Shown here in pieces: positions 17,780 through 27,062 of a stretch of DNA of 64,000 nt (its first letter is position 1; each line of letters opens with the position of its first letter). Both the position numbers and the translations under genes were made by a program. The notes below the pieces were generated by a model. It did no database searches. It saw only the letters and a list, made by a program, of their open reading frames with translations, and was not told the origin of the DNA. This DNA comes from UBA4408 sp002389785. GTDB taxonomy: Bacteria > Bacteroidota > Bacteroidia > UBA4408. The DNA lies in assembly GCA_035438985.1 (NCBI GenBank), contig DAORJK010000002.1, positions 1 to 64,000 on the forward strand, given 5' to 3'.

Positions 17780-18892
17780 CTAAGAAATATACCCTAGTTC
17801 ATCAAAAGCAAATTTCCATCGAGTAGCAATTTTCTGCCTTGTTTTTTCATCTAACACAAAACGATTGGTTTCGTAATTCTTGTATTCGTTTAGTTCGTCC
17901 TCAAATGATTTTACAGCTGCTTTAAAGTCTTTTAAATTCAATTGATCATATATACTTTGAAGCGATAAAAGAGGGTCATTTATAAAGGCCACATAATCAA
18001 TTTCCACTAAGTTTCCTTTTGGTATTAGCAATTTTTCGTTAAAATATTTTTTATACAAAGCTTCATAGCAAACGAAAGTAGCCTCTTCGAGCGTATTCAT
18101 TTTTACTTTTTGAAAGGAAAGCAATGGAAGTATTTTTTTTAAGAGGTGCAAAGTACTCGAATAAACTTCATAAGGATGGCGGTGTATGTGTATAAATTTT
18201 GCATCCGGATACAATTCTAAAATTTGTTTTACACGAGCAGTATTTGCAGGGCTTTTAAGTAAAAGTGTTTTTCCATGATTGGCGAAACTTAACTTTCGCA
18301 AAAAATAATCGAAATTATTTTTCCAACGTTCAGTTTTCTTATTTTGGTTTTTAAAGGTCACGTTTTTTAAAAAGTTTTCGCTATAATTTCTAGGAAAATA
18401 AAAGCTGCTTATCATGCTTTCAGGGCCAAAAGCGCTCATTGCAAAATCTTCTTCCTTGGGAAGTTGGCTGCCCATCTTTAAGTTATCCATTGGTCGCTTT
18501 TTGGGTAAGGCTTTTGAAATGCCCGGTATTAACCAGTTGGCGCCGGTTAAAAAAACATGTGGTAGCATCGCTTGTATGGTACTGCAAAACCCAAATTGTT
18601 TGTCTTTGCTCATTAAATAATGCAAAAAGGTAGTTCCGCTTCGGGGATGTCCAATAATAAAAACGGGTGCTTTAATAGCTTGATGCGAGAGTAACTTGCG
18701 TAATTTCTTTCGTTCGTACCATCTGAAAGGTAGCCCCAAAAAAATAGCAACACTAATAAAAATTGCTTTGGGTATAAATAATGGATGAATGGCAAAATTA
18801 TTTTCTTTAAGTAAACGTATCCATGCGCGCAACCCTGAGCCGAACGCAGCATGTGAGGTAAACGAAAAATAATTTTTGATACTAAACTGCAC
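17780..18892 (-). CDS. PAPS-dependent sulfotransferase family protein
   Basis: A 370-residue protein with both PAPS-binding signatures: the 5' phosphosulfate loop FIIGHPRSGTTFLHYL (about residues 76-91) and the 3' phosphate region KFIHIHRHPYEVYSST (about residues 214-229). A hydrophobic N-terminal stretch suggests membrane association. The acceptor is unknown and could be a lipid, carbohydrate or secondary metabolite. It sits tail-to-tail with cysN, next to the three genes that make its donor PAPS. It has its own consensus promoter just upstream of the start. Confidence 0.8.
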   Translation of the reverse strand: MQFSIKNYFSFTSHAAFGSGLRAWIRLLKENNFAIHPLFIPKAIFISVAIFLGLPFRWYERKKLRKLLSHQAIKAPVFIIGHPRSGTTFLHYLMSKDKQFGFCSTIQAMLPHVFLTGANWLIPGISKALPKKRPMDNLKMGSQLPKEEDFAMSAFGPESMISSFYFPRNYSENFLKNVTFKNQNKKTERWKNNFDYFLRKLSFANHGKTLLLKSPANTARVKQILELYPDAKFIHIHRHPYEVYSSTLHLLKKILPLLSFQKVKMNTLEEATFVCYEALYKKYFNEKLLIPKGNLVEIDYVAFINDPLLSLQSIYDQLNLKDFKAAVKSFEDELNEYKNYETNRFVLDEKTRQKIATRWKFAFDELGYIS

Positions 18893-18905
18893 AAGTAAAT
18901 TTTTT

Positions 18906-18935
18906 CAAAGCTACTTTAAAATACAAGCTTTACAA
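18906..18935 (-). promoter_or_regulatory. Promoter of the sulfotransferase gene
   Basis: On the minus strand, TTG (18935-18933), a 19-base spacer and TAGCTTTG (18913-18906) match the Bacteroidota TTG-N19-TAnnTTTG consensus. The start point would be near 18899, leaving a very short leader before the ATG at 18892. Confidence 0.6.
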
Positions 18936-18979
18936 ATGACTTTGGTTTTACTTTCAAATCCTATCCTTATTTTTAAGCC

Positions 18980-21472
18980 GTGACTCGAATCAATGTCTAT
19001 TTACTTTTTTGTATTTTATTGTTTTGCACAGCAAATGCTTTTACACAATCTATCCGTATTCGTGGTGTTGTGTTGGATGCAATAAGTGGAGAACCAATAC
19101 CTTTTGCCAATGGTATACTGCAAGGCACAAAAAGTGGATTTTCTGCCGACAGCATCGGACGCTTTCAATTTCAAATTAGTGAAGGTCGAAAGCGAGATAC
19201 CTTATTGATTTCGGCAATGGGATACACCTTGCAGAAAGAAGCTATACTGCCAATGTCGGATCAATATTTTACCATTGAATTAAACCCTTCTCTTGTAAAT
19301 TTAAAAGAAGCAATTGTACGTCCAGGTGAAAACCCTGCATTCCGCATTCTTCGAAAAGTAATTGAAGCGAAGCAAAGTAACTATATTGAAACTGCCGATT
19401 CTTATCAATACGAATGCTATCATAAAGTAGAATTTGATATGAATAATTTTACTGAAAAAACGAAGCAAAATGTTTTTTTACGCTCCTTCAACTTTATTTT
19501 TAATAATGCCGATACTACAGATGATGGCGTCAATTACCTTCCAATTTTACTAACCGAATCGAATTCGGAAATATACTATCGTAAACAGCCCCCGGCAATG
19601 CGAGAGTTGGTAAAGGCACGCCGTTCAGTAGGTTTAAAAGGTCCCAAGATCATGAAGTTTGCCGAGGACATGTATATTGCTCCCGATATTTACAAAGAAT
19701 ATGTGGTGGTACTCGACAAAAATTTTCCAAGTCCTTTGCACAATAATTACACTGCCGACTATCGCTATTATTTAATTGATAGTTTACTATTTGAAGGAGA
19801 CTCGTGTTACTACTTGCAATTTAAGCCCAAACATAAAGAAGCGGTTGCTTTTACCGGAGAAATGTATATTCAAAAAAATTCTTTTGCTTTAAAACAGATA
19901 GATTTTTCATTCAGCATTTCGGCAAATGTAAATTTTGTGCGTAACTATTGGATTCGCCAAAATTATATGCTTTACGCTAATCGTTATAATGTTCTGAGCA
20001 AGAGTCAGGTTATCGGCGATTTTACGGTACTTGAAAATTCAAGTGAAATGACGGGCTTTTTTGGAAGAAAAACTTCTGAATTCAAAAATTACAAGTTTAA
20101 CGCTCTATTGCCGAATGAATTTTACAAACAGCTCGACCGCATTAGTTTTGAAGACAGTGTATCGCAGCGCAACGAAAATTATTGGGCAAAAGTTAGAAGT
20201 GATTCCTTAAACAAACAGGAAAAATCGATTGTGAAAATGATGGATACGTTGGAACAGCAACCAAAGTATCGATTACTTAAAAATGGTGTAAAAAGTATTA
20301 CCTCCGGTTGGATTCCTGTGAAACAATTTGAAATAGGTGACTTTTATTCGTTTTACAGTTACAATTCAGTTGAGCGATCTCGTGTAAAGTTGGGTTTTCG
20401 TGCACAGCAACTGCTTAACAAACGTTTAAATATAAAGAGCTATTTAGCTTATGGAACACAGGATAATGAGTTTAAGTATCTGGCTGAATCTGCTTATATT
20501 CTTACGCGAAAACGCAGCAAAGAAACCCGTTTTGGCGGCAAAATCAGAAAAGATGTTTTTCAACCGGGGCGAAGTGCAACCATTTTTCCATTAGACCACA
20601 TTTTAAACTCATTTACCAATCTTGGAAAATTTACACACCGAGGATTGGTTTCAGAAAGAGAATTTTATTTGGAACGACAATGGATTTCCGGATTTACCAG
20701 CAGGGCCACAATTTTTCAAGCGGTACGAGAACCATTTGGTGAACCCGATTATTTGTTGCAATTGGCCGAGAATATTTTTTACCGCAAACCGGAGTATACT
20801 CAAGCAGGTTTTCAAGTTGCATTTCGCTATGCACATGGAGAACGAAATTTATCAGCAAATTTTGGAGATGGCATCAGGGCCTCTGCTTTGCCTCAATACC
20901 CGGTAGTAAGTTTTTTTTATGAAAGGGCTATGCGTAATTTTTTAGGAGGAGAATTCAATTCGGATAAACTGAAACTTCGAATCGAATCGAGGTTGCGAAT
21001 AAAAAAATGGGGATATAGTGTATTGCGAATCGAAGGTGGAATGTTATTCGGTACAATACCGTTTCAATTCCTCGAAACCCCAATTGCCAATCCAAGTTTA
21101 TTTAACGATGAAACTGCATTTAATTTAATGAACTATATGGAGTTTGTGAGCGACCGCTATTGCAGCGGAATGTGGGAGCATCACTTCGAAGGAATATTTT
21201 TAAATAGAATTCCCGGACTTAAAAAACTTAAATGGCGGGAAGTACTTTTGGGAAAAATTTATGCCGGCGAATTGTCGGAAGCGAACAAGTATAGCAAGTA
21301 TCAGCGACCTGCGAATGTTGAAACTTTAACGAAACCTTATTTAGAAGTTGGGTTTGGAATTGAAAATATTTTTAAATTTTCGAGAGTTGATTTTTTATGG
21401 AGACTCAGTTATAGAGACGAAGTAGGCACCTTTAACTTTATTGCGAAGCCCATGTTTCAATTTAAGTTTTAA
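18980..21472 (+). CDS. DUF5686 outer-membrane protein with carboxypeptidase-like regulatory domain
   Basis: An 830-residue protein with a GTG start and signal peptide (LLFCILLFCTANAFTQ). Residues 25-115 are a carboxypeptidase-regulatory-like beta-sandwich (IRGVVLDAISGEPIPFANG), common at the N terminus of Bacteroidota surface proteins. The remainder matches DUF5686 (NPAFRILRKVIEAK, SYQYECYHKVEFDMNNF) and ends in a strand-rich barrel closing with a terminal Phe (FIAKPMFQFKF). It probably sits in the outer membrane. The function is unknown. It is divergent from the sulfotransferase. Confidence 0.75.
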   Translation: MTRINVYLLFCILLFCTANAFTQSIRIRGVVLDAISGEPIPFANGILQGTKSGFSADSIGRFQFQISEGRKRDTLLISAMGYTLQKEAILPMSDQYFTIELNPSLVNLKEAIVRPGENPAFRILRKVIEAKQSNYIETADSYQYECYHKVEFDMNNFTEKTKQNVFLRSFNFIFNNADTTDDGVNYLPILLTESNSEIYYRKQPPAMRELVKARRSVGLKGPKIMKFAEDMYIAPDIYKEYVVVLDKNFPSPLHNNYTADYRYYLIDSLLFEGDSCYYLQFKPKHKEAVAFTGEMYIQKNSFALKQIDFSFSISANVNFVRNYWIRQNYMLYANRYNVLSKSQVIGDFTVLENSSEMTGFFGRKTSEFKNYKFNALLPNEFYKQLDRISFEDSVSQRNENYWAKVRSDSLNKQEKSIVKMMDTLEQQPKYRLLKNGVKSITSGWIPVKQFEIGDFYSFYSYNSVERSRVKLGFRAQQLLNKRLNIKSYLAYGTQDNEFKYLAESAYILTRKRSKETRFGGKIRKDVFQPGRSATIFPLDHILNSFTNLGKFTHRGLVSEREFYLERQWISGFTSRATIFQAVREPFGEPDYLLQLAENIFYRKPEYTQAGFQVAFRYAHGERNLSANFGDGIRASALPQYPVVSFFYERAMRNFLGGEFNSDKLKLRIESRLRIKKWGYSVLRIEGGMLFGTIPFQFLETPIANPSLFNDETAFNLMNYMEFVSDRYCSGMWEHHFEGIFLNRIPGLKKLKWREVLLGKIYAGELSEANKYSKYQRPANVETLTKPYLEVGFGIENIFKFSRVDFLWRLSYRDEVGTFNFIAKPMFQFKF

Positions 21473-21534
21473 CGCATAGCAGAAACATTACAGCCAAATT
21501 TTAATACATTCGTAATCTACAAAACTTACTCGAT

Positions 21535-22098
21535 ATGGTGCTGTTTTTATTTAAGTTGTATTACCGATTAAAGGGTTGGAAAATTGGAACTCCTTTGCCA
21601 AGCGATTTAAAAAAGTGCATCGTGCTGGCCGCTCCCCATACCAGTAACTGGGATTTTGTTTACGGAATTGTTTCGGTTCATTTGTTTAAACTTAAAATTA
21701 ATTACCTGGCAAAACGCGAACTTTTTGTTTGGCCTATAAAAAATATTTTTCTTCAAAGCGGCGGTATACCTGTTGAACGAAAAGGACATCATCACTTGGT
21801 AGAAAATATGATTGAATTAATTAAAAGTCGAGACTCAATTATTCTAGCAATTCCACCGGAGGGAACTCGCAAGGCAGTAAAAAAATGGAAAACCGGATTT
21901 TATCACATGGCAATAGGTGCGAACGTTCCGGTAGTGCTGGGATATATCGATTACAAAACTCGCACTGCAGGTTTTGGACCGGCATTGTATATGAGTGGCG
22001 ATAAAGAAAAGGATGCAAAATTGATTCGTAGTTTTTACGAAAAAATACAAGCAAAATATCCCGAAAATTTTAATCTCGATGCCATTAATCTTACTTAA
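21535..22098 (+). CDS. Lysophospholipid acyltransferase family protein
   Basis: A 187-residue short member of the PlsC-like family. The HX4D catalytic motif is HTSNWD (about residues 35-40), and PPEGTRK supplies the phosphate-binding motif. LFVWPIKNIFLQSGGIPVER lies between them, as in small glycerol acyltransferases. It probably transfers an acyl chain to a lipid acceptor at the inner membrane. The acceptor cannot be told from sequence. It follows the DUF5686 gene by 62 bases. Confidence 0.75.
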   Translation: MVLFLFKLYYRLKGWKIGTPLPSDLKKCIVLAAPHTSNWDFVYGIVSVHLFKLKINYLAKRELFVWPIKNIFLQSGGIPVERKGHHHLVENMIELIKSRDSIILAIPPEGTRKAVKKWKTGFYHMAIGANVPVVLGYIDYKTRTAGFGPALYMSGDKEKDAKLIRSFYEKIQAKYPENFNLDAINLT

Positions 22099-22107
22099 AT
22101 CAATGCC

Positions 22108-23199
22108 TTAAGCAGGAACTGATTCTGACTTTTTACGTGCATTTACGATACTAACTTGTTGCGCTACATTACTAGCCATTTCTAAAAAAGCCAAAGCTTG
22201 TGGTGTGTTTTGCTGCAATACTGCCGGACGTCCTGCATCACCTGCATCACATATACTTTTTACAATCGGTATTTCACCCAAGAGTGGAACTTCTAATTTT
22301 TCGGCCAATTGTTTTGCGCCGTCTTTACCAAAAATATAGTATTTGTTTTCAGGTAATTCAGCAGGAGTAAAGTAAGCCATATTTTCAACTATGCCCAACA
22401 CCGGAACATTTATAGCAGGCATTTGAAACATGGCAACACCTTTTTGTGCATCGGCTAAAGCAACTTGTTGTGGAGTACTTACAATAATCACTCCTGTTAA
22501 TGGCACCGCTTGTACTAACGATAAATGAATATCGCCTGTACCGGGAGGTAAGTCAATCAGCATATAATCCAATTCACCCCAGTCGGCGTCTCTAAATAAC
22601 TGCGTTAAAGCCTTTGCAGCCATTGGACCACGCCAAACAATTGCTTGCGATGTGTCGGCAAAAAATCCAATGCTCAATAATTTAACGCCATAACTTTCAA
22701 CCGGTACCATTAAACTTTGTCCATCCACATCACGCATAAATGGTTTTTCGTGCTGTACATCAAACATAATCGGCACAGAAGGTCCATAAATATCGGCATC
22801 AACCAAACCAACTTTTGCACCTTGTAAAGCCAGTGCTACTGCCAAATTGGAAGAGATGGTTGATTTACCAACGCCTCCTTTACCGGAAGCTATGGCAATA
22901 ATATTCTTAACTTTTGGAAGCATTGGTCTATTCGCACCATGTTGTGAGGTAACATTGGCAGTCATTTTTACCTGTACATTGGCTTCCTTATCAACAAAAT
23001 GAATTACAGCATTTACGCAAGCCTTATGAATCATATCTTTCATTGGACATGCAGGCGTTGTAAGCACTACCGTAAACGAAACATTTTTTCCATCTACCTC
23101 CAAGTCGGTAATCATTCCCAGGGTAACCAAATCCTTTTTTAAATCAGGATCTTCTACATTTTTAAGCGCTTCTAAAACTTGTTCTTTTGTTATGCTCAT
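22108..23199 (-). CDS. Mrp/NBP35 family iron-sulfur carrier ATPase
   Basis: A 363-residue protein. Residues 1-90 are a MIP18/DUF59 domain (DPDLKKDLVTLGMITDLEV, TTPACPMKDMI). The deviant Walker A ASGKGGVGKSTISSNLA is near residue 105, followed by DADIYGPSVPIMF and DLPPGTGDIHLSL. It belongs to the ApbC/Mrp group involved in Fe-S cluster handling. The CxxC pair usual near the C-terminal third of classical Mrp is replaced here by ENMAYFTPAELPENKYY, which is how I know many Bacteroidota members. A TATCTTTG -7-like box (23224-23217, minus) lies 18 bases upstream of the start. Confidence 0.85.
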   Translation of the reverse strand: MSITKEQVLEALKNVEDPDLKKDLVTLGMITDLEVDGKNVSFTVVLTTPACPMKDMIHKACVNAVIHFVDKEANVQVKMTANVTSQHGANRPMLPKVKNIIAIASGKGGVGKSTISSNLAVALALQGAKVGLVDADIYGPSVPIMFDVQHEKPFMRDVDGQSLMVPVESYGVKLLSIGFFADTSQAIVWRGPMAAKALTQLFRDADWGELDYMLIDLPPGTGDIHLSLVQAVPLTGVIIVSTPQQVALADAQKGVAMFQMPAINVPVLGIVENMAYFTPAELPENKYYIFGKDGAKQLAEKLEVPLLGEIPIVKSICDAGDAGRPAVLQQNTPQALAFLEMASNVAQQVSIVNARKKSESVPA

Positions 23200-23371
23200 T
23201 GTAAATAAATTTTGTGCAAAGATACTAAACAGCCCAATAGTACAGTATGCGAAATTGGTCCTTTATTTTATTCTGCTATACTTCCATTCCATAGCTATAT
23301 CGAGCCATTGAAACCTTCATCATTTATTTCATAAGCTTACTAAAAAATAACTTCCATCTTGCTCAAAAGTT

Positions 23372-23379
23372 TATCTTTG
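23372..23379 (+). promoter_or_regulatory. -7 element upstream of the paa genes
   Basis: TATCTTTG matches TAnnTTTG and would start transcription about 17 bases before the ATG at 23402. No good -33 TTG was found at the usual distance, so the promoter may need an activator. Confidence 0.35.
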
Positions 23380-23401
23380 AATCCTCATTTAATCTTTTAG
23401 C

Positions 23402-24178
23402 ATGTCATCTATCCTCACAGAAATACAAGGGCAGGTACTAAAAATTACCCTTAATCGCCCTGAAAAATTCAACAGCTTTAATCGCGAAATGTCTATGCAA
23501 TTGCAAGCAGCACTTGATTCTGCGGCAAATGATAAAACCATACGCTGCATTTACCTAAGCGGCGAAGGCAAGGCATTTTGTGCCGGTCAGGATTTAAGTG
23601 AAGCCATTGATCCTGCAGGCCCCGGTATAAAAAATATTGTAGAAGAGCATTACAATCCCATTATTCGCAAAATTCGTGAAATTGAAAAGCCGATTGTTTG
23701 TGCGGTAAATGGTATTGCTGCCGGAGCAGGTGCGAATATTGCATTGGCTTGCGATGTTGTTATGGCAGCAAGTTCAGCTTCCTTTTTACAGGCTTTTAGT
23801 AAAATTGGACTCATTCCCGATAGCGGTGGAACATTTTTTCTACCTCGTTTAGTTGGTTTTGGAAAAGCCTCTGCCTTAATGATGTTGGGTGATAAAGTTA
23901 CTGCATCTGATGCAGAGCGAATGGGAATGATTTATAAAGTATGTGAAGATGCGAATCTCGCTGCAGAAGCAATGGCAACTGCTACCATGCTTGCTTCGAT
24001 GCCCACCAAAGGAATTGGTCTAACCAAGCGACTGCTCAATCAATCGATGTCGAATAATTTAATGGAACAATTAACCGCAGAGGCTACAAAGCAAGTAATT
24101 GCGGCTTCCACCTTCGATTACAAGGAAGGAGTATCGGCATTTTTAGAAAAGCGAAAAGCAGTATTTAAAGGGGAATAA
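23402..24178 (+). CDS. paaG: Enoyl-CoA hydratase/isomerase, phenylacetate pathway PaaG type
   Basis: A 258-residue crotonase-fold enzyme, likely the 1,2-epoxyphenylacetyl-CoA isomerase of aerobic phenylacetate breakdown. Family features are LNRPEKFNSFNREM, the oxyanion-hole segments GEGKAFCAGQDL and VNGIAAGAGANIALACD, and IGLIPDSGGTFFLPRLVG, where Asp occupies the second catalytic position. It leads a tight cluster paaG-paaH-paaI-paaJ-paaY, which supports the PaaG assignment over a generic enoyl-CoA hydratase. Three bases separate it from paaH. Confidence 0.8.
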   Translation: MSSILTEIQGQVLKITLNRPEKFNSFNREMSMQLQAALDSAANDKTIRCIYLSGEGKAFCAGQDLSEAIDPAGPGIKNIVEEHYNPIIRKIREIEKPIVCAVNGIAAGAGANIALACDVVMAASSASFLQAFSKIGLIPDSGGTFFLPRLVGFGKASALMMLGDKVTASDAERMGMIYKVCEDANLAAEAMATATMLASMPTKGIGLTKRLLNQSMSNNLMEQLTAEATKQVIAASTFDYKEGVSAFLEKRKAVFKGE

Positions 24179-24180
24179 AA

Positions 24181-25350
24181 ATGAAAATTGAAGTTGGAGT
24201 TATTGGTGCCGGAGCCATGGGTTCAGGTATTGCGCAGGTTGCAGCTACTGCCGGTCATTTTGTTAAAGTAGTTGATACCAATGAAGCAATGCTGGTGACA
24301 GCAAAAAAGAATCTTGAAAGTTTCCTCGCCAAAAGTGTTGAAAAGCAAAAAATCAGCAGTGAAGCGGCTGATGCAATTGCAGCGCGAATTGAATATGTTC
24401 GCGAGCTCAAAAAATGCGCTTCCTGTAAATTAATAATTGAAGCAATCGTTGAAAATTTAGAAATTAAGCAAAAGATTTTTTCAGACCTGGAAGCTATTGT
24501 TTCAGGTGATTGTATATTGGCGAGTAATACTTCCTCCCTTTCTATTGCTTCAATAGCGGCGTCTTGCAAAGATGCATCGCGTGTAATTGGTATTCACTTT
24601 TTTAATCCGGCAGTGCTCATGCCGTTGGTAGAATTAATTCCGGCCATTAGTAGTTCTCCCAATGTTTTATTAGATGCAAAAAAATTAATTGATAGCTGGG
24701 GAAAGATTACCGTTGTGGCGAAGGACACTCCCGGTTTTATTGTGAACCGTGTAGCCCGCTCATATTATGGCGAAAGCATTCGAATTTACGAAGAAGGAAT
24801 AGCTGATTTTGTGAGCATCGATTGGGCATTAAAACAGTTTGGTGGATTTAAAATGGGACCATTTGAGTTGATGGATTTTATTGGGAATGACATTAATTAC
24901 AAAGTAACCGAAAGTGTTTGGGAGCAGTTTTTTTATGAGCCTCGTTTTAAACCATCCTTAACACAAAAGCGATTATATGAAGCTAAATTATTTGGTCGAA
25001 AATCAGGTAAAGGATATTATTCATATGCTGAAGGCGCCATTGCCAATGAACCGAACAAGGACGAAAAGTTAGGGAAAGAAATTTTTGAACGAGTCTTGGC
25101 GATGTTGATTAACGAAGCCGCAGATTCACTGTATTTGCAATTGGCAACTAAAGAAGACATTGATTTAGCAATGACAAAGGGAGTGAATTATCCAAAAGGC
25201 TTATTGAAATGGGCCGACGAAATAGGCGTAAATAAAGTGTACACAACCTTGGTTAATTTATACAATGAGTACAAGGAAGATCGCTACAGACCTTGTGTTT
25301 TATTAAAACGTATGGCACAATCAAACGCAACTTTTTATGCAAAAAACTAA
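24181..25350 (+). CDS. paaH: 3-hydroxyacyl-CoA dehydrogenase, PaaH type
   Basis: A 389-residue NAD-dependent dehydrogenase oxidising 3-hydroxyadipyl-CoA. The N-terminal Rossmann motif is VGVIGAGAMGSGIAQVAA. Further motifs are IIEAIVENLEIKQKIF, ILASNTSSLSI, IGIHFFNPAVLMPLVE, the NAD-domain end KDTPGFIVNRV, and the C-terminal dehydrogenase domain with GPFELMDFIG. The length fits a single-function enzyme rather than a long PaaC/FadB form. Its 3' end overlaps the start of the paaI thioesterase by 14 bases, indicating translational coupling. Confidence 0.85.
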   Translation: MKIEVGVIGAGAMGSGIAQVAATAGHFVKVVDTNEAMLVTAKKNLESFLAKSVEKQKISSEAADAIAARIEYVRELKKCASCKLIIEAIVENLEIKQKIFSDLEAIVSGDCILASNTSSLSIASIAASCKDASRVIGIHFFNPAVLMPLVELIPAISSSPNVLLDAKKLIDSWGKITVVAKDTPGFIVNRVARSYYGESIRIYEEGIADFVSIDWALKQFGGFKMGPFELMDFIGNDINYKVTESVWEQFFYEPRFKPSLTQKRLYEAKLFGRKSGKGYYSYAEGAIANEPNKDEKLGKEIFERVLAMLINEAADSLYLQLATKEDIDLAMTKGVNYPKGLLKWADEIGVNKVYTTLVNLYNEYKEDRYRPCVLLKRMAQSNATFYAKN

Positions 25351-25762
25351 AGCGGAAGCTATTGTAGCTAAGATGTTGGCCGAAGATAAATTTAGTCTTT
25401 GGCTAGGTATTGAATTACTTTCTATTACTGAAGGGCATTGTAAATTACGCATGACCATTCGCGATGAAATGGTAAATGGCTTCAGCATTTCACATGGGGG
25501 CATTGCATTTTCATTAGCCGATAGCGCATTGGCTTTTGCTTCAAATGCTTATGGTCGATTAAGTGTAGCACTTGAGTGTTCCATTTCATTTGCCGTTGCA
25601 GTGCAAGTCGGTGATGAATTAACATGTGAGGCAAAAGAATTATCCATCACCCATAAAACAGCAACCTATCACATTGAAATTTCAAATCAGAAAAATGAAA
25701 AAGTAGCATTTTTTAAGGGCACAGTTTATCGCACTTCAAAAGTGTGGGAAGTTGATCAGTAG
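25337..25762 (+). CDS. paaI: Hydroxyphenylacetyl-CoA thioesterase PaaI
   Basis: A 141-residue hot-dog-fold thioesterase. FSISHGGIAFSLADSALAFA carries the conserved HGG...D pattern (about residues 51-62), followed by ISFAVAVQVGDELTCEAKEL and the C-terminal VAFFKGTVYRT. PaaI clears dead-end CoA thioesters in phenylacetate catabolism. The start lies inside the 3' end of paaH (14-base overlap). Confidence 0.8.
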   Translation: MQKTKAEAIVAKMLAEDKFSLWLGIELLSITEGHCKLRMTIRDEMVNGFSISHGGIAFSLADSALAFASNAYGRLSVALECSISFAVAVQVGDELTCEAKELSITHKTATYHIEISNQKNEKVAFFKGTVYRTSKVWEVDQ

Positions 25763-25833
25763 CCGATTTTAGTGAACGATGAAACTAAAATATTACGCTA
25801 ATTAATGAACAAGTAAAATAATTTCTTCGAATA

Positions 25834-27051
25834 ATGAATACTATGAAAACAGCATATATAATTGATGGAATACGAACGGCAGTTGGGAACTTTGGTGGAA
25901 CCTTATCGGTGGTGCGGCCCGATGATATGGCGGCTGCAGTTATTAAAGAATTGCTTAAAAGAAACCCTACGATTGATGCAGCTCAAATTGGAGATGTAAT
26001 TTTAGGATGTGCCAATCAAGCCGGCGAAGACAATCGAAATGTTGCTCGCATGAGCGCATTACTTGCAGGTTTACCGGTAACGGTGCCGGGTGAAACAGTA
26101 AATCGTTTGTGTGCCTCCGGATTGAGTGCGGCTATCAGTGCAGCTCGTGTAATACAAACCGGCGATGCAGAATTAATGATTGCCGGCGGTGTCGAAAATA
26201 TGACGCGTGGACCCTGGGTGATGTCTAAAGCATCATCGGCTTTTGGTAGAGATGCTCAACTTTTTGATTCGAGTTTTGGATGGAGATTTATTAATCCTAA
26301 GATGAAGGAAATGTATGGTGTTGATGCCATGGGCGAAACTGCCGAAAATTTAGCAACACGCGATTCAATTAGTCGCGACGACCAGGATAAGTTTGCTTTG
26401 TGGAGTCAACAAAAAGCAAGCAAGGCTGAAAAAAGCGGACGATTAAAGATGGAAATTGTTGGCATTGCCATACCGCAAAAAAAAGGCGATTCCTTGCTTT
26501 TTGACAAGGACGAATTTATTAAACCCGCTACTACAGCTGATGGTTTAGCAAAGTTGAAAGCTTCCTTTAAAAAGGAGGGAGGTACTGTAACTGCTGGAAA
26601 TTCATCAGGTTTAAATGACGGAGCTGCAGCATTATTATTGGCTTCTGAAGAAGCGATTAAAAAATACGACTTACAACCAAAGGCGCGAATTGTTTCAAGT
26701 GCGGTAGCCGGAGTAGAACCTCGTATTATGGGTATAGGACCGGTTGAAGCAGCGAACAAAGCTTTGGCAAAAGCAGGTTTACGAATGAACGATATGGACT
26801 TGATTGAACTCAATGAAGCCTTTGCAGCTCAGGCTTTAGCTTGTACACGTGCTTGGGGTTTAGCCGATAACGATGCACGATTAAATCCTAACGGAGGTGC
26901 TATTGCTATTGGTCATCCGCTTGGTATGAGTGGTGCACGTTTATTAAATTCGGCAGCATTGGAGTTGCAATTAAGCAATAAAAAATATGCTCTTGTAACT
27001 ATGTGCATAGGTGTTGGACAAGGTTATGCAGTTGTAATTGAACGTGCTTAA
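25834..27051 (+). CDS. paaJ: 3-oxoadipyl-CoA/acetyl-CoA thiolase
   Basis: A 405-residue thiolase cleaving 3-oxoadipyl-CoA, the final step of the phenylacetate route. The nucleophilic Cys is in VNRLCASGLSA, and the other catalytic residues are in NPNGGAIAIGHPLGMSGAR and MCIGVGQG. GCANQAGEDNRNVARMS is typical of the PaaJ/PcaF branch. A second Met at 25843 (MKTAYIIDGIRT) is an equally good start. It is in line with paaI and paaY. Confidence 0.85.
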   Translation: MNTMKTAYIIDGIRTAVGNFGGTLSVVRPDDMAAAVIKELLKRNPTIDAAQIGDVILGCANQAGEDNRNVARMSALLAGLPVTVPGETVNRLCASGLSAAISAARVIQTGDAELMIAGGVENMTRGPWVMSKASSAFGRDAQLFDSSFGWRFINPKMKEMYGVDAMGETAENLATRDSISRDDQDKFALWSQQKASKAEKSGRLKMEIVGIAIPQKKGDSLLFDKDEFIKPATTADGLAKLKASFKKEGGTVTAGNSSGLNDGAAALLLASEEAIKKYDLQPKARIVSSAVAGVEPRIMGIGPVEAANKALAKAGLRMNDMDLIELNEAFAAQALACTRAWGLADNDARLNPNGGAIAIGHPLGMSGARLLNSAALELQLSNKKYALVTMCIGVGQGYAVVIERA

Positions 27052-27062
27052 ACAGTATAAAA

